From the NCBI GenBank assembly GCA_019009955.1, contig CM032231.1:94926001-94990000 (forward strand): 64,000 nucleotides of DNA, in the 5' to 3' direction. The notes below the pieces were generated by a model. That model did not search any database. It was not told the DNA's origin and saw only the letters and a list, made by a program, of their open reading frames with translations. Made by a program: the position numbers and the translations under genes. Below are positions 12,641 to 24,500 of the stretch, piece after piece. The stretch's first letter is position 1, and every line of letters begins with the position of its first letter. This DNA comes from Riptortus pedestris (Eukaryota; Arthropoda; Insecta; Hemiptera; Alydidae).

Positions 12641-13254
12641 TACTGTCTTTCTATGAAGCTTGATAAATTCGTGACCCTTTGACCCTTGTTTGTTACTGAC
12701 ACCATTACGTAAAGACTGCAGGTCTAATGCACTGCATTTTGAACGGGTTTGAGTTGTGGGTGTGAAAGGACTTCGAGAGAACTGTAATAAGGAGAGGACA
12801 TTTTTTTTTCTTTTTTTGCGTCTGCCGTCGTAGGAGGGACCCCCTTCTCGTCGGCGGATCACGTTCCCCCATTGGACACAGGACCGCTAGCCAGGACTCT
12901 CCAGCATTCCCTTGCCGGCTGCCTGCAGATTGTGGGGGAGGCAACTGGGACACTGGCCCTTTCCCTATCATCCCTAGGGATCATAATCGTGGACGACCAC
13001 CAGGAGAAAACGAGAATAGGTCTAAAACGCAAGGACTCCGGAGAGGAAGTGTCCAAATCCACAGACAAGACGATAGGGTCTGTTGATTGACTGATGTTGC
13101 AAGAAAAGGCCATTGTTCAAGGTTTTTTTTTTTTTTTAACGAGTTGAAGAATTAGCTCTGTACATAAACAGGAGCTAATTTCAGCCCTGAAGATGAAAGC
13201 ATTTACTCGCTAGACAAGCACACGACCTGAATGTTCCACCATCTATTCATTGAA
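12641..13254. other. GC-rich patch with short open frames, no gene assigned
   Basis: Positions 12,830-13,090 are distinctly GC-rich, with a 72-codon plus-strand frame and overlapping 84-, 88- and 138-codon minus-strand frames. None resembles a known protein and no clear splice signals border them. It may be a fragment of a decayed retroelement or foreign repeat. Confidence 0.3.
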
Positions 13255-13500
13255 AAAAAAAATATTGAAAGCTAAAAATAGGTGCAGGTTAGATCTTGTG
13301 GAGAACATTAGTTCAAGAGTTCACTAACAGAGCGCGCTAGTGTCACAGTGCTTATGGATCCCCTAGGGTTGACTAACGATTATGACTCTCTAAGATCCCA
13401 TTTACAGCCAGGCTGAACTGGCCACAGACCCTCCGGGTATAATGGGGCCACTCAGTCAACTGGGCACAGCTCATTCCAGGTCCTCCTTGGCTAACGGAGG
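13255..13500 (+). repeat. SINE family 2, degenerate copy
   Basis: Matches the copy at 45,363-45,640 over several blocks: 'taaaaataggt(a/g)c', 'gagaacattagtt', 'cta(a)cagag', 'taacgattatgactctct' and 'actggccac'. The B-box-like segment is decayed here ('ggttagatctt' for 'ggttcgatccc'). Confidence 0.5.
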
Positions 13501-16500
13501 TTTTACGTCGAGTTGATCACTCACTACGTAAAAGCACTGATTACGAATCGCTCGAGTCTCACTCGGAGACGGCTAAGGATCTTAAAGGTCCTCTGTAGGT
13601 TTCGATCAAAAAGAGAGGTACATAACTATACGTTACGACAATCACAAATACGAAATTTGAACATTCTAAGGCTAGTGGTTTTTGAGTTATATGTTTACGG
13701 CGAAACTAGCCAAATTGTGTTCAGTGAGGGTCATAACGGATAATTCCTTTGAAAAATGAAATCTCAAAAATTTTCTTCATAGCAATGCCACCGTAGTCTT
13801 GCACCTTGAAGTAACAAATTTTCAGTATTTGAGAAAATGTTAAAAAGAAATAAGCAACCTCATTTAAAAAAAAATAATAATAATAAGGCATATTTCTTAA
13901 TTTGAAACCCATACAAAATAAAATAATTGCTTTCCAGCAATCCAATTGAAAAAAAAAATCAGTTTTAACAGTAATGAACCTCTAATCCTTCTAAACGAAG
14001 CGTGAAACATCCAGGGAGCGGTTTAATATCGAAATTGACTATCAAGAAGTATGTTAATACATGCGAACAGCATAAGAATTATAAACACAAAATATAAATA
14101 AAATAGCAATTTTGAAATTAAAATAAACAGTTAACTTATACTAAATAAGATGTTATAAAATATTGCTATCTGTCAGATTTCACGGTCTTAAATGACAGCA
14201 AAATGTATCCTAATTACACGGATGTACTGGGGCAAGGAATGGAAAGATAATGATGCAATCGGAAAGAATACATACATAATTTGATATGAACCTCATTTAA
14301 CAAGAAAATAAACTATCTTGTTCGACAGGCCGTGAAGATCCCAACCACAGGTGGATAAGTAGGACGTGTTCGGGGAGTATTCTATTTCTGTCTGCCCATT
14401 CTGAAGCGATTTTCATTTACTCAGTTTCCTGGCTCAGCCATGCCAATCAACAAGTTTTTATTAGAGCTCTGATTGATTAAATCTATGAATATAAACTAGT
14501 TTAATAATAGGGTCTGTTAAACCATGAAAATGATATCTAATATTCGGATATAACCGAAAATTCAATCTATAGCTTGTTAATTTATAAACAAGAAATTCCA
14601 AAGAAAGAGAATTAGATACACCAATCACTCCAAGTCAAGATGTAGTCAGTCACTATCAGGATTTATGAAATATAATGTAAAAATTAAAATTCTACAACTT
14701 ACATACCATCTTGAATACAATACCTCAATCCAATTGGAATATAATTTTCTTATATTCGTAGATTTACTAAAATATCCCGTTTTATGTCTAAATTTCTAAT
14801 CTAATGATAAGCAATAGGCGCCAACTTATGGGCGCTACCTTATAGGCATAAATCGAATTTTAATTTTATTTATATATTTCGGGGTTTTGCAACAAGGGGG
14901 ATATTGCTCAAAACAAAAAACATATTATAAACTTATGATAAAAATATAAAACAACTAATAGAATAGAAATACACCTAAAATAGAAAACAACAAATACAAA
15001 ATAAAAATAGATGACAACAAAACACAAAAATAGAAATCAAGAAAAAATAACAAAATGCCAAAATAGAAAACAACGGAGATTCTTAACAAAAATAACACTA
15101 CAACCAAACTAAACAAAACCCAAAAACAGTGAAACGAAACAATATATAAAAATTATTTACAAATAAATAATATAATAAGTTAAAATAAATTTAAAATATT
15201 ATCAATTAAATGCATTACTAATTAAAAATATTAAATGAACAAATAAGCAGATGTACTACAACAATATAATAATATATAACGAATACAAATAAAATTTGTA
15301 AGTATAAGCTAAAAATAATGCTTAGATTTTTTTTACTGATGCCTTTAATGTTGGTTTGTCTAATGAGAAACCACTGCATGTCCAAGAGGCCCTCTGCTTT
15401 CTCTTGTTAGTTCCACGGAAATCAGATCTTAGTGTTCACGAGAACTGCCACCAGGTGTAGAAAGAAAAACAAAATCTACAATACGACACTCAGCATTTGC
15501 TTCATTTTTAGGCTTTATTTTAGTGTTACATAATTTCGTAGGCTCAAGCTTATACTAACAGGGCTACTTCATTTCTGACGGAGGAATAATCGATGACCGT
15601 CTTATCCTAACCACAAAGTTCATGAACAAATAATACTTATGCAATTCGTTTTGTTTTAAAAAAATTAAAATGTTTAAGAACTGAACTCATAAAATAAATT
15701 CGTGACAGCTAATGAATGCGTCGTCATTCCTAAAAAGTTCATATGACCTTAGACGATTAAAGCTAGAGAAAAATTGTTACACATAGAAATAGTACGATCA
15801 ACAACATACTATGTAGATCATTATGAATGAAAGGTTATTGACACCAATAATATACCAATTGATAAAATCATCCCATTGTTCTTAACTTTAGAACACAATA
15901 TCTGATATCAACCTATATAGATCTCGTAACTCCTTCTATCAACGACTAATCATACTAAGCTGCTATTAAATTTAGAATAGAGAATCGTATTCTATCTCGT
16001 ATACCAATGGAGTATGGGTCACTATGACAAACACAAATGATAGTAGTAAGTCTCAGGTTTAATAAAATGATCAAGAAATGTCGGATAAAACAAATCCGTC
16101 GATATACGAAAGTCAAACCGGAGTCCAAAATTAAGATATTATTTTTATTCTAATATCAAAGGTAATAAGCTGCTAAATGAAGGGAAACTCAGCAATCCAT
16201 ATTCCATATCATGAGTTACTAGCTCTGCTTCTTGTACAAATTCGTCCCATTTTTACCAGCCAGATTCCAAATGTTGCACGTTTCAAGACGCCGCTGAAAC
16301 ATCCATGCATCTGCCATAACTAATTTACATGGATTCATTCCGAAAGTAGGCAGAGCATTCGAAAATAACACCCGTAAAACAGTCAAGAACAATAAACTAG
16401 TTATCCAAATATTCGAAACGATTAGTGCAGACAAGTGTCTAGGCGCGAAGTCCGTTAGTCGCAAGTGAGATATACAGATGCGTAAAGCGACCTCATTCAT

Positions 16501-17269
16501 GAGACATTCGAAAGGTGCGCAGAGAGAGAGAAAAAGAATGCGCGCTCTAGGTTCTGAATAAACATGAGAACAGAAAGGGGGAGCTTTAAAATGGACACAA
16601 TTTACATCAGTGATAGCTTAATTAGTATGATGAACTCAAGAGAGGCTAGACTGCTAATAGATCGGGGTGATATAGGAATTCTACTACTAGAGAGATTGTG
16701 CTGATATCAAAACTGGAAATGTACCCTAGCTAACAAACTGTGCTGAAATAGAAGGTAGAAAGTACCACAGCTGAGATATGGTAGTGAAACATAAGCTAGA
16801 AACATTGTAAGAGATTCTGCTGATATAGAAGTCAGAAATATATATTGCAGCTCTATTATGATATGTATCCGCGATATTCTATCATGGTCAATGGGATTTT
16901 ATTACCTAATACAAACGAAGAGGTCCTTGTTAAAAGATGTTAAACTAAATTATTAACGGTAATAAAAAAAAATCTGACTCATAAAAACACAAGATATTCA
17001 TTATTCACTTCAGACAAGTATTTTGTTTTTACTTAATGCTGATTAAATATCTACCTAAAGAAAAAAAAAAAAAAAAGAATTTCTTACACCAATTTCAACA
17101 ATCCACCAATCGCTCGTATACTTTCAACAATTTCAATCACTGGGAACTCACAATTATTGATTTTATTTTTGGACTTAAAAAAAAAAAAAAGATTAAAATG
17201 ACAGATAAAACATTAATCACCCTGGAATCATCTAGGGATAAACTGGCTCATGATCTAGCAGTGTGTTTT
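13501..17269. other. No recognised gene; A-rich low-complexity interval
   Basis: Contains a strongly A-rich, T-poor strand-asymmetric stretch at 14,900-15,140 with loosely repeated 'aaaatagaaaacaac' units. A loosely repeated 'gctgatatagaag' motif lies at about 16,690-16,860. A 93-codon minus-strand frame (16,219-16,500) and a 76-codon plus-strand frame (13,513-13,743) match nothing I recognise. Confidence 0.4.
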
Positions 17270-17280
17270 TAATATGTCTT

Positions 17281-17602
17281 TAGTACGAGTGGGGATTTAC
17301 TGAAAGCCGAAAAAATAAAATCGATATATCCCAGATCGATGGTACAGAAAATATGTAGAGAACAACATTTAGAGAACATTAAAGTGTAACATTTATAGGG
17401 CATTTTAATTGGAATAAGGTTAGTTATATACACTTTTTCGGTCCAACCTACAATAACGGAGATTTTTCGAAATTTAACACTCTAAACCCCCCCTCTCACT
17501 GGTCCGATTTCAGCCGTTAACGAACTTGATCTTTCTTGTTACATAAAACTATTATATATCGAGTTTGGTAAAATTAAGGCAAATATTGCGACCGCTAGAG
17601 CA

Positions 17603-17668
<66 letters not shown>

Positions 17669-17679
17669 CGACCGCTAGA

Positions 17680-17723
<44 letters not shown>

Positions 17724-17815
17724 TCGTCATCTGCCGTAGCATCGATGGATATCTGAAGAGATTTTTCTAAAATCGCGTCATCAGTAGAACCTCTGGTAAA
17801 AGGGCCTTCCTGCAT
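17281..17815 (-). mobile_element. DINE/HINE-like element, copy 4 (hairpin end lost)
   Basis: Internal blocks 'acgagtggggatttactgaa', 'cctacaataacggagatttt', 'gatttcagccgttaacgaac' and 'attgcgaccgctagagcat' appear in order. A split TA tract follows, then the 5'-end block 'atcgcgtcatcagta'. The TA region carries an internal duplication. Confidence 0.6.
17604..17722. repeat. Two (TA)n tracts separated by a duplicated element motif
   Basis: The motif 'ttgcgaccgctagagcata' occurs just before the first TA tract (about 17,586) and again between the two tracts (about 17,665). The microsatellite and its flank were therefore duplicated together, most simply by replication slippage or unequal exchange between TA runs. 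Confidence 0.85.
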
Positions 17816-18195
17816 ATGAAAGAAATCAATAAAAGGCAGTTGGAATTGAAATGGCGAAAGAAAGTTGGAAGGGGGGGGGTGTTCCAGGGGGTTGGAATAA
17901 AGCCTTCCAATCAAGGAGGTACGGTGCTGAAGAGGAGCCTATCGGGATATCAATCGGACGAAACGTGCTTCCCCGCCAGGACTATGGGAGTGCCGTCTTA
18001 GTTCCGCTTGGCCCTTTGTCCGAACAGACAGACGGACAATGGTAACAGGACTATCTGGAGAGGATTCACTTGCCGCCAACGGAGGACCACCGACCGGGGG
18101 GTACCGCCTCCATTCCTGTCGAACCCTCTCCAAAGCTACAACTAACCAAAGAGCTATAACTAGAACGTAAACGGTGGATTAACGCAAATAGGACC
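17816..18195. other. GC-rich patch, no gene assigned
   Basis: Overlapping frames of 61 and 64 codons on plus and 64 codons on minus; none is recognisable. Contains a G-run at 17,871-17,878. Confidence 0.3.
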
Positions 18196-19450
18196 AAGCA
18201 AAATAAAAATCCGTCACGCTGGTGGTAAAGTAAACCAAGCAGATCTCACACGTGCCGGAATGGTGCGCCGATGTGGTCTTTTCAAATTAGATTTTCTATT
18301 TCTCCAAGAGGAATTAGACATTGAAGCCGGAACAAAAAAATTAATTTGGACATGAGAAGATTAGTAAAACACTGAAAAGTGAGATTTCCATAAGTAGAAG
18401 TGGGAATTAGCTAAAAGCTGAACACAAAAAATACAAATAACTCGCCAAATATTCAAATAAAACAAAATAGCATATAGATAAAAGTCCGTCACGCAGGGGC
18501 TGTGAAACTAAGCAGATTCCCCATATTTTGGTATAAAAACCTTGTGAACTCATCTCACCACATATTCTCTATTTAAATGTAAAAAACGGATGAGTAGAAA
18601 AACGGGGGGGGGGATGGCTGAAGGCTGAAAACAAGAAAGTACGATGTAGTCGCTGAATCCTTGCGATACGAAACAATACATAGAACAACAATTGCAGATC
18701 ATCAATAGTTCAACAAGATTGGTTCTATAACATTTGACGATCTGACTCATAATAACGAAAATATTTTGAATTCCAAACAAGAACGTAAAATCTTAATTGA
18801 CGAATTTGCATGTATCCCTCACAATAAAGGTCTCTAGAAAACTATATTTGGTATTTAAGCATAGAATAAAGTGATTGATTACATAACAGCTTATTGCTAA
18901 TATGACATGAGTAGGAGTGGGGTTTACTAAACGCTGAAAACTAAAATTCTAAATATCTCGGTTAATATTCATTATAGAGAAAATATGTATATAACAAGAC
19001 TTATAGGCAATCAAATTTGGAATACGATTGGTTCTATACATGTTTTCGACAGGACTTATAATAAGGAAGATATTTCAAATATTCTTCCTAATAACCCCAC
19101 CTCTCCCCCCGTCCGATTTCTACGCTTATATATCGAGTTAAATAACGATACGACAAATATTACGACCGCTAGAGCGGTATCAGACAAATATATATAAATA
19201 GACAGAGAGAGAATTATAACGGACATCATTTTCGACATCTACTAGGTAAGATTAATTTCCCGGTGAACAGAGTTGATAGAGAAAACATGTACATATATAA
19301 AAACATTTATAGAAAATTAAATTGGGATTGCTTCTATAGAATTTTCCAATCCGACTCATACTGACGGAGATATTTTATAGTATAAATAAAAGCCCTTTTG
19401 CTCAAGGGCTACGTTTACCACGGGCTGTAATGCCCGTCCCATCTTACAGA
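18196..19450 (-). mobile_element. Nest of DINE/HINE-like copies and fragments
   Basis: At least three hairpin-end segments lie in tandem. One is at about 18,208 (TCCGTCACGCTGG). One is at about 18,484 (GTCCGTCACGCAGGGGCTG). A variant near 19,388 has a different stem (AGCCCTT/AAGGGCT). Internal blocks are repeated out of order, for example the 'ataacagcttattgctaata' and 'gagtaggagtgggg' blocks at about 18,880-18,920. Together they look like insertions of one family into itself, later eroded. Confidence 0.55.
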
Positions 19451-20894
19451 TAAGGTAAACTCTAGGGAATCGAATGAGTAGGAGTTATTAAAATAGCAAA
19501 TCACTACTTAGATGGAGGGAACAATAAAAGAAATTTATGCTTGTGGTGTAGTTGAAAATGGCTACCAAGTCGGGCTACCATCGAGAGTAGCGGCTCTAAA
19601 GCTTAGTAATCGATTGAAATCGTTTGGAGCAAGAAATGCACCAAAAGGATCAGATGGAAATGGTCGGGGGTAAATCACTGTGAAATTACAGGGGAAAATG
19701 GATGTCTGGATTATTAGCACAAATAACGGATTAAACGGCGCCCAATAAAGACTTACCAACGCTGCCATTATCAGCACATTGAACTCACCGTCATTATATC
19801 TCGGGGTTTTAATTAATTAGATACCGCTCTTATAAGTAGCATAAGAGATCTGCGCGCAGCATAAGTGCTATTTTATGAGATTAAACATATAAACTATATT
19901 TTTATTAAGACTCTTATACTGCCGGACAACATATTTAAAAATATTGACAATGTTGTGGCGTATTCTCAAAGTATTGATCAAAAATAAAGTAGAGTTAACA
20001 TGAATAATGGTGGCGTTATCGGAAACAAGTAATCAATTAATTCAATGTAAAGGGAAATTGCATTCACTTCAATATCCTTCTTTGATTGTAAGAAATAATG
20101 AAAAACTAACTGCAAGGTAGGAATCATGTCCTATTTCAATAAGATTAGCTTCTTTTGTATTTTAATGTAATCTCACTTCACAAACCATTTAGGGTAATTA
20201 TTGGATGTAAGATTAAAAACATACTTTTTTGGATTAAAACAGAAGAAGATATTTAATTATATTATATATGGGTCTTAAACAGGCAAGGCGTCGGATTAAA
20301 GAAACATTTCATTTAATCTACAAAATTCAGTTGAGTTTATGTAAAAAAACAACGATAAAACACCATAAATCTCTTGCTTATTTTATTGTTTTGTATACGG
20401 TTTATTTTATGTATTGGCCCAACGAGAAAAGCCTCAGGAAAAAATGGTCATTATGGCGGAAAGCTGAGGTTTTGTTTTGGGGAAAAATTACCCTTTTTCT
20501 GCGTTCACATTGAAATCAATAACATCATAAATAGGACAGTATCGCCAGGGGAAAACTCTTTAATGCATTGCTCGAATGTGTTAAATCTGTTAAAAAATAT
20601 TCTTTGTTTAAGATTAATTAAAGAACTTCATGTCTGAAAGATACTTTTTTACACAAGTTGAATACTATCGAAAATGTTGAATTATTAAATGAAACTATAA
20701 AACTTTTGTCATAAAAATCGGACGAAAATAAATTATGATCGATTACATTGTCTCTTTAAGGTGGAGAGAAGTTTCTCAAATTTATAAAGCATAAATCAGA
20801 AAATTAAAAATGTATTTTATATACTCAGCTACTTTAAAACGAATGTATTATATAAGTATAAGTGTTATTTATTAATTGACATAATATTAGTAGG
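19451..20894. other. No recognised gene upstream of the ZP exon
   Basis: AT-rich DNA with short open frames (60-87 codons) that match nothing I know. A 71-codon minus-strand frame (19,562-19,777) lies in slightly GC-richer sequence. The interval is probably intron of the ZP-domain gene, since its first visible exon starts in mid-protein. Confidence 0.4.
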
Positions 20895-21114
20895 AGCTCA
20901 GGTTAGCCATGTGAGTTAAAGCGTTGGCCTTCATCTCACCTGGTAAGCCTAGAGTGGCGAGTTCGGTTCCCACGTGGGAATAGGAATTTATTTAGTGACG
21001 GACTCATTAAATAAAATCCTTAGTCTCACCCTGACTAGAAAAGAGGGTGGTAACCTGTAGACAACCCGTCCCAATAAGCCTTACTAGGACAAAGTGGATG
21101 TCAATAAATAAGAA
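20895..21114 (+). repeat. tRNA-derived SINE family 1, copy 1
   Basis: Opens with 'gctcaggttagccatgtgag' and has a B-box-like 'gagttcggttccca'. The tail is shared with other copies: 'ggaatttatttagtgac', 'ctcattaaataaaatcc', 'ggtggtaacctgtagacaac' and 'aataaataa'. It ends about 55 bp before the first visible ZP exon, next to its branch/polypyrimidine region. Confidence 0.7.
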
Positions 21115-21168
21115 TGTGTTGTATGAAATGAGTAGAAAATTAATAAAATCACTCTCTGTCTTTTTCAG

Positions 21169-21505
21169 GTCAGCCAACTACAACAACGGAACCGGAGAAT
21201 GCGATATGTCGGAAATGGACAGACTGACCGTTGCCGGGTCGGGTGCCTTCGTCTCTGCCCAGGGCTACGACTACCTGGAGAATAACTGCGTCGAGGAGCC
21301 TGTCAAACTGTGCGAGTTCAAGAAGCTGAGCGGTAGAATATTGAAGACCGTAGACTCTGTCTACCAGGAAGTAGACTCCGTGGAAGAGTGCCGCGACCTC
21401 TGCCTCAACTCCCCCTTCAGGTGCCACTCATATGACTACGGTGACACCGGTGAGTCCGTCTGCAGGCTGTCCCACCACTCAAGGGCCACTCTAGCTGATA
21501 TCCAG
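21169..21505 (+). CDS. ZP gene exon with PAN/Apple domains
   Basis: The acceptor is a pyrimidine tract ending TTTTTCAG and the donor is CAG|GTAAGC. The exon begins with the third base of a codon and ends in phase 0, giving 112 complete codons. The first ~40 residues (NYNNGTGECDMSEMDR onward) look like the end of a PAN domain. From CEFKKLSG the second PAN domain runs to about residue 105, with cysteines in the CEF, EECRDLC, FRCHSY and CRL positions typical of the fold. The local GC content and codon use are clearly higher than the flanks. A minus-strand 85-codon frame over it is a shadow. Confidence 0.9.
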
Positions 21506-24500
21506 GTAAGCACGCAAAATTAAATACACTCCATGGGCTTGCGTTGGGGCTGCGTAAAATAGAAGAGTTCCTAAGCATTGGTATAAGAAACTATTCATCT
21601 CTTCTCAACATATATTTTCTATTTCCAAGTAAAACAATTAAGTCCGTCAGGAAGGGTCTGCGCTAACTAAGCAGATTTCCCACACGAAGGTTTACAATAG
21701 ATAAATCTACATACTGGTAACGTGAATATTAAATGAATATATACCAACGGTAATAAGAATTCTTTCCGTCAATTAAAAGTTAATAATCTCTACAACTCAA
21801 AGCGTCTGAATTGTAAACAAACACCCCAGCCTCGCAGAGCTGAATGGTTAGAATATTCTAGACCGGAAAGAAAAACAACTAATGAAATATATCAGAATAA
21901 AACATATTAATTTTATTGAAAACCATTGGCATAGCTAGTGATGTCATTTATAATGAATCAGAATAATTTTTATCTCCATTGCTCAAATTTTAGTAATCCC
22001 AGAACAAACGAAAGGGGGCGGGGTCAACAGAACGTATTTACATATATATCACAAAGTAAAAATCCCATGAATAATAATAATGATATTTGGGGTTTACCCT
22101 TCGGTGAAAACAAGAATGTACGAATAGCTCGCTCAATATTAGAGCTACGAAAATTTGTACAGAAGAACACTTGTAGAACATCAACGATTTTTTTTTTACA
22201 TTTTTTGATCAGACTCTTAAGAGCGGAGATATGAATTTTCGAATCCCCTCTCTATTTTACTTTTTAATCTTTACTTTATTTTCCCATTTGGATTCATCAA
22301 CAAACTAACTTGATTCTGTCAAATGGTATATTAACCACAGCAAGCACTGGCATCAGACATATTCAGCAGACTAGCTAGCATTATATAAAAACGTCCGTCA
22401 CGCAGGGGCTGCGTTAACTAAGCAGATTTTTTACTCATTTCTTTTATCTCAAAAAATAAAAGTTCAATGAGAACCATATTTAGTATTTAAGCTTAGAATG
22501 AAGTGGTTCTTGATATAACAGCTTATTGTTAATATAACATGAGCAGGAGTGGGGGTTTACTGACGGCCGAAAACTAAAAAAATGCAAATATCTCGGTTAA
22601 TAATGAAGATAGTGAAAATACACATATAACAACATTTAAAGAACATTTAATTAGCAATAAGATTTGTTCTGTACACTTTTTCGATGCGATGCATAATAAC
22701 GGAGATAATAAGGATTTTCGAAAGTCCCCCTCTAAATAAGAAGCCGACAGCATTTTTGTTAGCTTGCTAAAGTAAGGTCTACACCTTCCCTAAATAGTTA
22801 TAAAAACTTTCTTTGCATGTAATTCATAAACAATAAAAAAATAATGATATTACAAAGAAAATATTAATTTTAATTGCATTACTGTTCTAAGTGTCAGGAA
22901 AAAGAAAGAAAGAATTTAGAAAACGGTCAAAAACCTAAAGGATGTTCCAAATACTGATCAACTTTCCGAATGCACAAGAAGCGGAAATGACAGGGAAACG
23001 GAGGGTGTTACGTTTCATAATGCATGGAGGAAATTAAACTAACCAGATAAAACCACAATTAATTCAGCCATTAAAATAAAATATGTATTTATTCAGGAAA
23101 TGCCTCCAACTGAAGTAATCTCAATAATTATTAGTTCGTTAACCCAAACCCTTAGGTAATAAGAAATGCAAAGTACGCAGTTTTATACATTATATCCTGT
23201 TTTTCTAGAATATGATTCATCTTTTTTTAAGATCCATTTCTCTCCAGCTTTTAAGATTTATGCAAACCCCATACACAAGCAGTAATGATAATATAAGAAA
23301 ACGTGCAATAATCATATTAGAGATAAAATCACCCTGCTATAATTTTTCTTGATTTTAATGAAACATATTAGAGAGAACTTGGCAAGATGCCTGGATTTCT
23401 ATGACAGAATCATTTAAAATAAAACAAAATTTTTCAAGTTAAAACCTCAATGTTAATTTCCTACATACACAAAACACTTGATAAAAAAACATACTTTGAA
23501 TATCCAGAAACCCACGTTTTCTTCTTTTATGGAGATTTATAGTAAAAGTCACTGAGATTCTGTACACCTTCAGAAATCAGAGAACACTAAAAACCAAATT
23601 TAATTAAATCCACAAGGCTCTTCTAGATTATATGAACGGTATTTTTGAATGATGTTCATAATAAGGATTGAACACGAGAATTTCCCCTATTTGCCATTTA
23701 GTAATCAAAATGTAATTTTTTGTATAAAGATATATTTTCGTATTAAATAATTTCGGTAATAATAATAATAATGCAGATAGTCGTTTTTATTTTTGAACCC
23801 ACAATTTAGAGTAGATGGTACTTCAATTTGCTAAGTGAAGTAGAATAAACGTTCTAAATCAACAAATAAAAGTTCTGCTCGAACATAAATCAAATACTAA
23901 ATGTCAACATTTGATTAATAATATCAAAACGAAGAAGTCAAAAGTTGACAATTATATTTACTAAGAAATGAAATGAAAAAGCTCCAGCAGCGAAATCCGG
24001 TGTATAAAAGTCACATTTCGATCGTAAATTGTACTTTGTATTATTTTTTCTTGCCGGAAATTTACAATTAAATATTAATAAAAAAGAAAAAGAAACGGAG
24101 CTGCTAAAGTCCACCCCTGGAATTGATAAAATGGGATTTAAAAGATTGTTTTTAAGACTAAAAACAGCCATGTTTCTTTCCAGGAAGCGATCAGGTCGGC
24201 TTCGGGAACAGTTAATAACCTAATATGCCAATTACTTGGTCAGCGACCTCCTCCCTCTTTTATTACACTCTAAATCCTAAGATATTTCAGTTATAAAACC
24301 CTTCCGGACTCGGAATAAGTTAAGAATAAAGAAAAGATTCAACAAGATTATTTATTGGTTGGGGCGTTCATTCGATGCTAAGTAAAGACACAAAGTATTG
24401 GCCCTCAATCAAAATGTCTATTGTATTTTATATGGCACAGAAATCATTCTTATTATTTTTTTTTTGTTCTAGGACCCCTACCTCGATGTCCCAGAAGCAT

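Noticed and set aside
12446..12862. 138-codon minus-strand open frame
   Set aside because: Half of it overlaps a repeat copy whose other members are not open; no family resemblance.
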